Part shown: positions 6,273 to 14,016 of the stretch, one piece after another
Layout of the letters: the number at the start of each line of letters is the position of its first letter
Numbering within the stretch: the first letter of the stretch is position 1
Source: CAYWMP01 sp964459445
GTDB taxonomy: Bacteria > Desulfobacterota > DSM-4660 > Desulfatiglandales > HGW-15
Assembly: GCA_964459445.1 (NCBI GenBank)
Contig: CAYWMP010000101.1
Coordinates: 1 to 21,292 of the forward strand
DNA length: 21,292 nt
Reading direction: 5' to 3'
Translations under genes and position numbers: made by a program
The notes under the pieces: model-generated
Databases searched by the model: none
The model's input: the letters and a program-made list of their open reading frames with translations, nothing else
Told to the model about the DNA's origin: nothing

Positions 6273-9200
6273 ATGAATAATGGAATGCCACAACTGGGTT
6301 ATGATCCCGAGCAATTGCCCAGGGAATTGAAACGGCATTACATCTCGGCCGGCGATGATGACATTCAGGCGATGCTGGGTGAGCTCGGCCTGAAAAGGCT
6401 CGATGAACTCTATGCCGACTTGCCCGGGGAGATTTTTTTCGGACACCCCCTCGATATCCCTGAGGAGCTAGGGTATCGGGAATTACGAGCCCATCTTATC
6501 GAAATCTCACAAAAGAACAAAATTCCCCTCAGTTTCATCGGCGACGGACTCCAGCATTACAGGGTTCCGGAAATCGTGTTCCACGTCGCAGGAATCCGTG
6601 GGCTCACGACAGCATATACGCCCTACCAGCCCGAACGGTCCCAGGGGACCCTCCAGAGCCTTTGGATTTATGCTTCCGCTCTGGCCATGTTGACCGGTTT
6701 TGAAGCGGTCAACGCCTCCCTCTATGACCGAGCCACCTGCCTTTTTGAAGCCCTCAGATGTGCCCTGAGATTGGTAAAGGAATCGAATACCGTAATCGTG
6801 AGTCGAGCCCTGTACCCCGGCGATTTGAAGGTGCTCTCATCTTTGGCCCAGGGCACTACCATGAAGATTACTACGGTTGAAATCGATCCCGAGACCGGTC
6901 TGACCGACTACAATCAACTCAAAGCAATCATTGATTCAACCCCTCATCTCGGCGCGGTGGCCTTTCCCCAGGTGAACTGTTTAGGCCATCTTGAAGATGT
7001 GGATCTCATCACGGATTGGTGTACCAAGAGATCGATCCGTTCCGTCGCGATTATTGACCCTATCCACCTCGCCACGGGCGGGTTGAAACCCCCCGCGGTC
7101 TTTGGAAGTCAAAAACAGGGATGCGACATCATCGTTGGAGAAGGGCAACACCTGGCGATTGGACCAAACTATGGCGGACCGGGCCTGGGAATATTCGGTA
7201 TTCGTTACAATGAAAAGAACAGGTCTGCTATCAGGGCAACACCCGGGAGATACGTGGGCAAAGCCGGGGACGCAAGAGGGCATGAGTGCAAGGCCGTTGT
7301 GCTTTCAACACGAGAGCAGCACATACGTCGGGAAAAGGCGACATCGAATATCTGCTCCAATCAGTCTTTTATCGCAACCCTTGGCGGCGCGGCCCTATTG
7401 GCCCGAGGTGAAAAGGGTATGAAAGAGGCCTGTCAAAGGGCCCGTGAGAATGCTCGGGAGGCAGCCGAGAGACTGACATCCTACGAGGGTGTAAACCTCA
7501 GATTTCCGGGAACAGCCTTCTTTAATGAGATCGTGATCGAACTGCCTTTCCCCAGCCAGCTCCTGATTGAGAAGGCCCGGACCCAAAATATACACCTTGG
7601 TGTTGATGTGTCTTCAAGGGTTGGGGAGGAAGATAATCTACTCAAGCTATCCTTCTCCGATATCCATTCTGAAGGAGACATTGAACAACTGGTTGCATTC
7701 TTTGATTCTCAGTTCGAAAGAAAAGGCCCACCAGGCAACGTCCCCTTCATAACAGGTGAGTACCTGAGGACCGATCCCGTAAACCTCCCTGACCACTCTC
7801 AAGCCGAGCTAATCGCCTTTTACGATAGCCTGGGACACCAGAATATTAGCCCCGACTATGCCATTTATCCCTTGGGTTCCTGTACCATGAAGTACAATCC
7901 CCATATTAATGATTGGGCTGCGAGCCTGTCGGGTTTCACTGAAACTCACCCTCAGGCGCTGGAGGAAGACGCTCAGGGTGCGTTGGAAGTGCTTTACCAT
8001 ATCCAGGATATTTTCAGGAAGATCACCGGGCTCGAAGCGGTAGCGACTCAACCGGTGGCCGGAGCACAGGGTGAGCTCGTGTCCATAAAGATGTTCCAGG
8101 CCTATCACCGGGAAAGGGGTGAAGGGGATCAGCGAGATGTCCTACTCATTCCCCGATCCGCCCATGGGACGAATCCCGCAACCGCCGCCATGTCAGGATT
8201 TGAGACGGGATCTGTGAATGGGAAGAGGGCGGGGATTGTCCTCATTGAGGCCGACAGGGAAGGGAGGGTGGATTGGGAGCAACTGGCCCGTGTGATCAGG
8301 GAATACAATACCCGTATCGCCGGCATCATGATCACAAACCCCAACACCGCCGGGATCTTCGAAACCCGGTTTGGAGAAATTGCGGAGCTCATCCATTCGG
8401 TCGGCGGATTGGTCTATATGGATGGGGCCAATATGAACGCCATTGCGGGGTGGGTCGATTTGGGCAAACTGGGAGTCGATGCGGTTCACAATAACCTCCA
8501 CAAGACCTGGAGCATCCCCCATGGCGGCGGCGGGCCGGGTGACGCCATCGTCGCGGTAAGCAAAAGATTAAAAGACTTTCTTCCCGGAATACAGGTCATG
8601 AAAAATGCCGATGGCAAGTTTGGGATTTTCAAACCCGAAAAATCAATAGGGTCATTCCATCGCCATTTCGGGAATTTCGCCCACAAGGTGCGGGCCTACA
8701 CCTACCTTCGCGCTCTCGGACCTGAAGGCATCAAACGAATGAGCGCCATAGCGATCCTCTCGGCCAAGTACGTTCACAAGAAATTATCTGAAATCTATCC
8801 GACATTGCCTTCAGGCGCGGAATGCACCTCGCGAATGCACGAATTCATCTTGACGATCTCAAGGTCAACGTTTGAAAGGATTGAAAGGACCGGAATTCAC
8901 AGTTCACAAGTGATTCCATCCATCGGAAAGCTCTTCCTGGACTTCGGTCTGCACGCGCCGACAGTGGCCTTTCCGGAAACCTACGGCCTCATGATTGAAC
9001 CCACAGAGAGTTTCAGCAAAAGCGAACTGGATCGTTTCATTGAAGTGGTCGCCGCCATCCATGGACTCATTAACGACACGCCCGAAATACTCATGACAGT
9101 TCCCCACTTCACACCCATTGATCGGGTGGACGAGGTCAATGCCAACCGAAATCCTGAGTTGTTCGAGGAACTGGGTCCGGATTTGCCGGAGGTCCTGCCT

Positions 9201-9296
9201 AACCGAATTGAACCGCTGACTCTGGCGGGATTATCCGTCGGGGAGATCTGTGGAAGAATCCTCAATGCCCATCGAAAACAATTCTCTACTCCTTAA
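6273..9296 (+). CDS. gcvP: Glycine dehydrogenase (decarboxylating), fused GcvPA-GcvPB
   Basis: P protein of the glycine cleavage system: PLP-dependent decarboxylation of glycine with transfer of the aminomethyl group to lipoyl-GcvH. The 1007-residue chain has a subunit-1 like half (about 1-485: AYTPYQPERSQGTLQ, YGGPGLGIFG) joined to a subunit-2 like half (about 490-1007: YPLGSCTMKYNP, RSAHGTNPA, and the PLP lysine K744 in NNLHKTWSIPHGGGGPG). Only the second half carries the PLP lysine, as expected. The sequences look closer to the split GcvPA/GcvPB type than to the classic single-chain GcvP, so this is probably a gene fusion. The Shine-Dalgarno sequence is weak (AGGG about 12 nt before the ATG), and an in-frame ATG at 6285 is an alternative start. 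The end overlaps the convergent hydrolase by 11 bp. GcvH and Lpd are not in this window. Confidence 0.95.
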   Translation: MNNGMPQLGYDPEQLPRELKRHYISAGDDDIQAMLGELGLKRLDELYADLPGEIFFGHPLDIPEELGYRELRAHLIEISQKNKIPLSFIGDGLQHYRVPEIVFHVAGIRGLTTAYTPYQPERSQGTLQSLWIYASALAMLTGFEAVNASLYDRATCLFEALRCALRLVKESNTVIVSRALYPGDLKVLSSLAQGTTMKITTVEIDPETGLTDYNQLKAIIDSTPHLGAVAFPQVNCLGHLEDVDLITDWCTKRSIRSVAIIDPIHLATGGLKPPAVFGSQKQGCDIIVGEGQHLAIGPNYGGPGLGIFGIRYNEKNRSAIRATPGRYVGKAGDARGHECKAVVLSTREQHIRREKATSNICSNQSFIATLGGAALLARGEKGMKEACQRARENAREAAERLTSYEGVNLRFPGTAFFNEIVIELPFPSQLLIEKARTQNIHLGVDVSSRVGEEDNLLKLSFSDIHSEGDIEQLVAFFDSQFERKGPPGNVPFITGEYLRTDPVNLPDHSQAELIAFYDSLGHQNISPDYAIYPLGSCTMKYNPHINDWAASLSGFTETHPQALEEDAQGALEVLYHIQDIFRKITGLEAVATQPVAGAQGELVSIKMFQAYHRERGEGDQRDVLLIPRSAHGTNPATAAMSGFETGSVNGKRAGIVLIEADREGRVDWEQLARVIREYNTRIAGIMITNPNTAGIFETRFGEIAELIHSVGGLVYMDGANMNAIAGWVDLGKLGVDAVHNNLHKTWSIPHGGGGPGDAIVAVSKRLKDFLPGIQVMKNADGKFGIFKPEKSIGSFHRHFGNFAHKVRAYTYLRALGPEGIKRMSAIAILSAKYVHKKLSEIYPTLPSGAECTSRMHEFILTISRSTFERIERTGIHSSQVIPSIGKLFLDFGLHAPTVAFPETYGLMIEPTESFSKSELDRFIEVVAAIHGLINDTPEILMTVPHFTPIDRVDEVNANRNPELFEELGPDLPEVLPNRIEPLTLAGLSVGEICGRILNAHRKQFSTP

Positions 9297-10224
9297 TCCC
9301 CTCCTTTTTTTGGCCGTAGAGGATCTTTTCAAGTTCTCGGTGGGTGAAGTAAGGATCATCGTCTCTCAGATAGGGCAGGAGGATCTTTTTCTTACGAAGC
9401 AGTTCTTTTGATACTTCCCCGAAGATTTCGTCCGGTTTGTGAAGGGCCGCTTTGGCGATGGCCTTTCCAAAGGGATTGATAATCTCACTCCCACCCCAGA
9501 AATTAAATGTCTGATCTTGAGGAGCGGCCTCGGAGGACTCAACACCGGGAATTTGGGCGGTTTCCGCAGCAATAATGGATCTATCTTCCTTCCATACCTC
9601 CTCCCCCACTCGGTTGGCGCAAATATTATAGACGCCGAAGACCCGGGAGTAGAAAGTATTGACAATGCCCCAACCCTCTATATTGGAAAATTCACTGCCC
9701 ATGGCGCCCTCAGAAGAGCTGAAGGCGGTGACAAAGACGTCTGCTTTTTGGGTGACGCCGAGGTAGGGGAGGGAAGGGTGCCACAGGTCATTGCAGATAA
9801 AGACAGCTATTGTAAAGTCATAGAGTTTAAAAACGGGAACATGTTTCCCGGGGGAGAAGTACTTGCGCTCCTCAAATACCCCGTAATTCGGCATGTTGAG
9901 TTTGCGGTAAGCAAAAAGAATTTTTCCGTCCACGGCGATGAGGGCGGCGTTATAGAAATTCATGGAAAGGGATTCTTCTATAAAGCCTACTATCGCTGCG
10001 GTTCCCTTGGTGGCATCGACAAGTTGTTTTATTTCCTTGGAATCTAACCTGAGAGATACCTCGTGATACCGCCGGCCGACAAAATAACCAGTCAAGGCCA
10101 GCTCCGGGAAGACGATAAGTTGCGCGCCCTTCTTTTTTCCCCGATGGATCTTGGCAATGATGTCATCCAGGTTTGCTTTGACATCAAGTAGTTTCGGGTT
10201 CGTCTGGAATACGGCGACTTTCAT
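9286..10224 (-). CDS. Carbon-nitrogen hydrolase (nitrilase superfamily amidase)
   Basis: A 312-residue cytoplasmic amidase-type enzyme with the complete Glu-Lys-Cys triad: E41 in FPELALTGY, K108 in RKLNMPNYGVFEE, and C144 in FICNDLWHP. The KLNMPNYGVFEE...YF pattern is close to the glutaminase domain of glutamine-dependent NAD synthetases and related stand-alone amidases, but no synthetase domain is present. It is the last gene of the minus-strand sox/methyltransferase operon, 148 bp after the corrinoid protein. It therefore may hydrolyse an amide or carbamoyl precursor that yields a methylated amine or sarcosine; the substrate cannot be told from sequence. The ribosome binding site is weak. 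The stop overlaps the end of gcvP, and no terminator is seen between the convergent genes. Confidence 0.88.
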   Translation of the reverse strand: MKVAVFQTNPKLLDVKANLDDIIAKIHRGKKKGAQLIVFPELALTGYFVGRRYHEVSLRLDSKEIKQLVDATKGTAAIVGFIEESLSMNFYNAALIAVDGKILFAYRKLNMPNYGVFEERKYFSPGKHVPVFKLYDFTIAVFICNDLWHPSLPYLGVTQKADVFVTAFSSSEGAMGSEFSNIEGWGIVNTFYSRVFGVYNICANRVGEEVWKEDRSIIAAETAQIPGVESSEAAPQDQTFNFWGGSEIINPFGKAIAKAALHKPDEIFGEVSKELLRKKKILLPYLRDDDPYFTHRELEKILYGQKKEGIKE

Positions 10225-10372
10225 GAAATAGGCTCATGTCCGTGGGTTGTTGTCCGTTGCATGGAAAACAAGCAGATTGTTAGGAAAGTATGGAAAAGTT
10301 ATTGCGGTTTATGCTTTCCTATTTATTAATTGCATGGTTTTCCACATTGACCAGAAACCCGCAACCGGTTTT

Positions 10373-11002
10373 TTACACCACCGATTTTGCCAGCTTGACT
10401 GCAGATCCCGCATCAGGCGCATAGCCGTCGGCGCCGATTTCATCAGAGAATTTTTGCGTGACCGGGGCGCCACCAACAAGGATCTTGATCTTGTCTCTAA
10501 TGCCACTTTCGGTGATGGCATCAATCGTTTGTTGCATCATGGGCATGGTGGTTGTCAGAAGCGCGGAAAGGCAAAGCATTTGCGCACTCTTAGCCTTGAT
10601 TTCTTCCAAGAACTTCTCGGGCGGGATATCCACGCCAACGTTATGCACCTCAAAGCCGGAGCTCTCCAACATCATGGACACAAGGTTTTTCCCGATGTCA
10701 TGCAAATCTCCCTTAACCGTTCCAATGACCACTTTGCCTTTGGCTGAAATATCGGTATCTGCCAGTTGAGGTTTGAGGATTTCGACGGCAGCGCCCATGG
10801 CCTTCGCAGCCGCCAGCACCTCAGGGATGAACATATCTTCGTTCTCCATCTTTTCACCGACAATGTCCATGCCGGCAATCAGACCCTGATCCAGAATGTC
10901 TTTCGCAACGACCCCCTGGGCCAGTGCAGAATTAACCAGTTCAAGGACCTTTGGTTGGTCACAGGCGATCAGGGCATCAATAATGGCTTTGGAATCGAAC
11001 AT
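10373..11002 (-). CDS. Corrinoid (B12-binding) methyl-carrier protein, MtbC/MttC type
   Basis: Small methyl-carrier protein that accepts a methyl group on Co(I) from a substrate:corrinoid methyltransferase and passes it to a second methyltransferase. Of its 209 residues, 1 to about 85 form the helical cap domain (NEDMFIPEVLAAAKAM) and 86-209 the Rossmann-like cobalamin domain. The base-off axial histidine is H101 in GDLHDIG, with the SALLTTTM and GGAPV motifs following. The start ATG has a good site (GGAGA, 6 nt upstream). It lies downstream of the MttB-family methyltransferase and is most likely its dedicated partner. The reductive activase (RamA type) and the methylcorrinoid:THF methyltransferase needed for turnover are not in this window. 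Confidence 0.93.
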   Translation of the reverse strand: MFDSKAIIDALIACDQPKVLELVNSALAQGVVAKDILDQGLIAGMDIVGEKMENEDMFIPEVLAAAKAMGAAVEILKPQLADTDISAKGKVVIGTVKGDLHDIGKNLVSMMLESSGFEVHNVGVDIPPEKFLEEIKAKSAQMLCLSALLTTTMPMMQQTIDAITESGIRDKIKILVGGAPVTQKFSDEIGADGYAPDAGSAVKLAKSVV

Positions 11003-11029
11003 GGCAATCTCCTTTGCGATATTTATTTA

Positions 11030-11185
11030 GACAGGATTACAGGATAAGCAAGATTTTAGGGTCTAAAAATTCAAATTGCGACCTAATACAGTATGGGTAA
11101 CCTAAAGCGAATAATTAATTGACTAACAGGATTTTCTCCTCGATTTACAGGATGAATTGAACCTTGTCCACTGTGTAATCCTGTC
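11030..11185. repeat. Short element with GACAGGATTAC inverted ends, no gene
   Basis: In the gap between the MttB-family gene and the corrinoid protein gene, GACAGGATTACAGGAT (11030-11045) faces GTAATCCTGTC (11175-11185), the exact inverse of its first 11 bases. Further fragments (AACAGGATTTT, TTTACAGGAT) lie between. The ends match those of the GxxExxR cassette at 13456-13993, including the TTTA just outside the left end. It looks like an empty or decayed relative of that cassette. Confidence 0.55.
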
Positions 11186-11217
11186 CAAACTCTTTTGTGG
11201 TAAGTAAACAAAGGCGT

Positions 11218-12669
11218 TCAAATGAAAATCTCAAATTTCTGTCGGATGATCCGATCCGTCTCTTCCGGGATATAGGGTTTCTCATCCCGATCGAGGATTT
11301 TGAGCACCATCTCACGGGCCCTCGTCCAGGCATCCCGAGAACCCTCTTCAGTCCATTTATCTCTGTTTTTGCGATCAGATACCCCGTTACCGGTAAAATA
11401 CTCAGAGCGCATATGCTTCATGGTGTGCGTTGCAGTCATAAAGTTTCCGCCGGGGCCTACCTCATCAATGACCTCAAGCGCCAAATGCTCCGGATCGACC
11501 TCGATGCCCTTGAGAACTTTTTGACTCATCCCGATAATTTCATCGTCGATCACATACTGTTCATAGGCTACCGCAAGCATGGATTCCAGCATGCCCGCCG
11601 CATGGTGGATATAATTGGAGCCGCCCATTGCAGCAAGCAGGGTCGTCATGGCCTTTTCCCACCCGGCCTGAGCATCCGGTATTTTTGAATCAGAAAGCCC
11701 TGAAGAGTTATAATTCGGCACCTTTATGAAATTGGCCATTTGATGGATGGCCGCATTCATCATGCCGCATTCAACGCCGCCTCCCACATACCCCATGGTC
11801 GACAGGTTGGCCATGCCCGGAATGCCGCCATATAGTAGTGGAGAGCCCGGATTTGTCAACTGGCAAATGGTTATCCCGGCAAGCTGTTCGGCATGGATTT
11901 GGGCGAGGGTTCCGGCCATTGTTATAGGGGAAGTTGACCCGGCCATCGGTGCGCAAGACAGGGCAACGGGAATCCTGTTTCGAATGGCCTCAAGCATAAT
12001 GAGGACTGTCGGTGTATCGAGTTTGAGGGGACTGATTGAAAAGCACGTAACCGTGGAAAAGAAGGGCTTTTGAAGGAGTTTCTCACGCCCCCCGGCAATG
12101 ATGGATGCTAGATCAAGTACCTCATGAAAACCCTCTACACCGAATGCACCAGCCATGACATGTTTGCAAGTCGCCTTGAAGCAGGCGTAGAAAGAGTTCG
12201 TGTCATAGGCTGTCGTTGGGATATCCGTGGGTGTGCAGGGCCTCAAAAAGAATTGGATGTTCTCCAATTGATCCACGAGCCTGCCTAGTTGATAAAGATC
12301 CTTTAGCGTGCTGGGTCGGGCTTCACCCGATTCCAGGTCAAGGATATTTATGGCAGTCCCCCCCGTCCCGAGATGGACCCGGTGTTCCCCAAGATCCAAA
12401 TCATGGCCGCCATCGCGACTGTAGAGGATCACCCGTTCAGGGGCTTTGGCGATCTGCTCAATGACTAATTCGGCCGGAAAGCGGATGCGAGCCTGTTCCT
12501 TATCCCACTCGGCACCGGCCTTTTCAAGCATCGCCAGGGTATCATCAAGCCCGGATTCATAGGTGAATCCTGTTTTTTCGAGAATGGTTAAAGAGGCATC
12601 ATGGATGGTCTTGATCTGGTCAACAGACAGGGGTTGATACTGACCTCCGCAAATCCCTTGAGTTGTCAT
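11218..12669 (-). CDS. MttB-family amine:corrinoid methyltransferase, pyrrolysine-free
   Basis: A 483-residue member of the trimethylamine methyltransferase (MttB) superfamily. It transfers a methyl group from a quaternary or tertiary amine to the corrinoid protein encoded just downstream. Family features seen: ILEKTGFTYES near the N terminus, LGTGGTAINILD, PISPLKL-like FSISPLKLDTP, the glycine-rich GGIPGMANLSTMGYVGGGVE, and SSGLSDSKIPDAQAGWEKAM. The frame is complete without an internal TAG, so unlike archaeal MttB it needs no pyrrolysine. Pyrrolysine-free homologues include MtgB (glycine betaine) and enzymes for proline betaine, carnitine and gamma-butyrobetaine. The sox genes alongside favour glycine betaine, which is inference. 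The start is set by GGAGGA 7 nt upstream. The gene is 108 bp after soxG. Confidence 0.92.
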   Translation of the reverse strand: MTTQGICGGQYQPLSVDQIKTIHDASLTILEKTGFTYESGLDDTLAMLEKAGAEWDKEQARIRFPAELVIEQIAKAPERVILYSRDGGHDLDLGEHRVHLGTGGTAINILDLESGEARPSTLKDLYQLGRLVDQLENIQFFLRPCTPTDIPTTAYDTNSFYACFKATCKHVMAGAFGVEGFHEVLDLASIIAGGREKLLQKPFFSTVTCFSISPLKLDTPTVLIMLEAIRNRIPVALSCAPMAGSTSPITMAGTLAQIHAEQLAGITICQLTNPGSPLLYGGIPGMANLSTMGYVGGGVECGMMNAAIHQMANFIKVPNYNSSGLSDSKIPDAQAGWEKAMTTLLAAMGGSNYIHHAAGMLESMLAVAYEQYVIDDEIIGMSQKVLKGIEVDPEHLALEVIDEVGPGGNFMTATHTMKHMRSEYFTGNGVSDRKNRDKWTEEGSRDAWTRAREMVLKILDRDEKPYIPEETDRIIRQKFEIFI

Positions 12670-12777
12670 ATCTATTCCTCCGTACCAAATTTAGCCCTTT
12701 TAAAAGCTGCACCCTGGACCTTTTTTCATCCCTATAAAGGAACCCACAGCCCCATAAAATTGAAAAAGGCTAGACTG

Positions 12778-13413
12778 TTATATTCCCCCTAGCCAATCAC
12801 GAAATTTTCTCTCGCCGGCAGGCCGAAGGCCATACTCAAGCCCGGCGTCAAGGAACGCCTCCGCCATAGATTGGCCGTATCCCCTTGAGTATGCAATGAG
12901 AATGCCAGCCATATTATCGGTTTCGCCAAGTACGGCAATCAAAGCGCGCACATGCAAAACAGGGCCTTGTAAGAGGAATGGGCTCCTTAGATCAGGCGAG
13001 GTCAGATCCAAAGCGCTTAACTTCTCCATAATGGAAAAGGCTTCCTTGCCCACAAGGGCCAATAGTGCATGGGCATCGGTCGTATCCGTGAAGGCAACAT
13101 CTTGGAGTCCGGCTGCCGTTTCTTTCGTGAGATGCCATGCCGCAGCTTGCGTCCTGTTAAGGCGTGATAAAAGAATGCCCTCTTCGAGTGTGCAGCCTCC
13201 CGGCGGCGACGGCACGGTCAGACCCCATGGCTTCATCAGGAAAAGGTCCGAATTCTGGATATCCCCTTTCGCGATATGGCTAAGATCAATCAAATAGGGG
13301 CCGCTTTCCTCGTTGCCATATTCGAGTGCCACCTCCCACCCGCCTCGCATCTCTTTATGAAGTACGGTGTCTGAGAAGGATATAGGCGAACACCGTTGAT
13401 AAGACATTGTCAT
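12778..13413 (-). CDS. soxG: Sarcosine oxidase gamma subunit family protein
   Basis: A 211-residue protein resembling SoxG, the gamma subunit of heterotetrameric sarcosine oxidase, which has a GcvT/YgfZ-like folate-binding fold. Seen: the YLIDLSHIAKGDIQ strand near residue 45, matching the LvDlS element of the fold, and weak family similarity across the rest. The assignment leans on context, because the other three subunits (SoxB, SoxD, SoxA) are encoded upstream on the same strand. It is separated from soxA by about 600 bp that hold an inserted GxxExxR cassette. The start at 13413 has GAGG 5 nt upstream; an ATG two codons later is possible. It probably supports assembly or the THF channel of the complex. 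Confidence 0.78.
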   Translation of the reverse strand: MTMSYQRCSPISFSDTVLHKEMRGGWEVALEYGNEESGPYLIDLSHIAKGDIQNSDLFLMKPWGLTVPSPPGGCTLEEGILLSRLNRTQAAAWHLTKETAAGLQDVAFTDTTDAHALLALVGKEAFSIMEKLSALDLTSPDLRSPFLLQGPVLHVRALIAVLGETDNMAGILIAYSRGYGQSMAEAFLDAGLEYGLRPAGERKFRDWLGGI

Positions 13414-13455
13414 AGAAACCTCACACCCTTAACCTGTAGCAGCTAAGATGTTTTA

Positions 13456-13993
13456 GACAGGATAACAGGATTAAATTGATTGTTTTTATCCTGTTGATTC
13501 CTTAGTGCAGATCCTTGGCCTTACGCTTAATTTCAACCTTTCTCTCCCCAAAATTAAGAATCAGGCCAACAGATTTCCCTGTTGCTCCAAGGTAGTTAAC
13601 CAATTGGACTTCATGGGCACGAATGATGCGCCTCACCGATTTCAGTTCAATAATAACAGCATCATTAACCACGATATCTGCTACGAATTCTCCTACGATT
13701 TCGCCCTCGTAATAAACCGTAATAGGTTTCTGTGTAATTGCATCCAGGCCAGCTTTGTGTAGCTCTATGAGCAGACATTTCTCATACACACTTTCAAGAA
13801 AACCGAAGCCCATTTTATTGTAAACACGATAAGCGCAGCCGATAATTGAATCGGTCGCTTTTTCATGCTCCATAAGACCTTCTCCAGGTTGTGATAGTTC
13901 TTTTGATTAACCGGATTTATTCGCCAGATTTATAGCCCATTCATCCGCAAGGATTAGGACAGATAAATATCAAGTCTATCCTGTTATCCTGTC
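13456..13993. mobile_element. Putative mobile cassette with 16-bp perfect inverted ends carrying a GxxExxR gene
   Basis: GACAGGATAACAGGAT at 13456-13471 is repeated as its exact reverse complement at 13978-13993. The 538-bp interval holds one gene, the GxxExxR protein, and sits between soxA and soxG, genes that are otherwise adjacent in sox operons. Each end has an additional internal partial copy (ATCCTGTT at 13488-13495, GGACAGAT near 13957) that can fold into a hairpin. No transposase and no clear target duplication are seen. Mobility is inferred from position, inverted ends and the second related element at 11030-11185. Confidence 0.55.
13502..13873 (-). CDS. GxxExxR-family protein (PD-(D/E)XK-like)
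   Basis: A 123-residue protein of the family named for its GxxExxR/Y motif (here GFLESVYEKCL, about residues 24-34). The remainder has FVADIVVNDAVIIELKSV with the D...E-x-K residues of a PD-(D/E)XK nuclease-like core and the conserved LVNYLGATG. The cellular function of the family is not established. The ATG has a strong ribosome binding site (GGAGAAGG, 4 nt upstream), so it is probably expressed from the sox transcript. The gene has nothing to do with sarcosine metabolism and lies inside a cassette with perfect inverted ends, which marks it as an insertion in the operon. Length is typical of the family. Confidence 0.88.
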   Translation of the reverse strand: MEHEKATDSIIGCAYRVYNKMGFGFLESVYEKCLLIELHKAGLDAITQKPITVYYEGEIVGEFVADIVVNDAVIIELKSVRRIIRAHEVQLVNYLGATGKSVGLILNFGERKVEIKRKAKDLH

Positions 13994-14016
13994 AAATATC
14001 TTTCCTAGGTGAACGA

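Noticed and set aside
6034..6291. Minus-strand 85-codon frame before gcvP
   Set aside because: It translates a REP-like repeat and flanking sequence, lacks a ribosome binding site and overlaps the gcvP start.
11218..12669. Pyrrolysine-encoding amber codon or selenocysteine in the MttB-family gene
   Set aside because: The frame is open over its full family length with no internal TAG or TGA, so it is a standard-code homologue.
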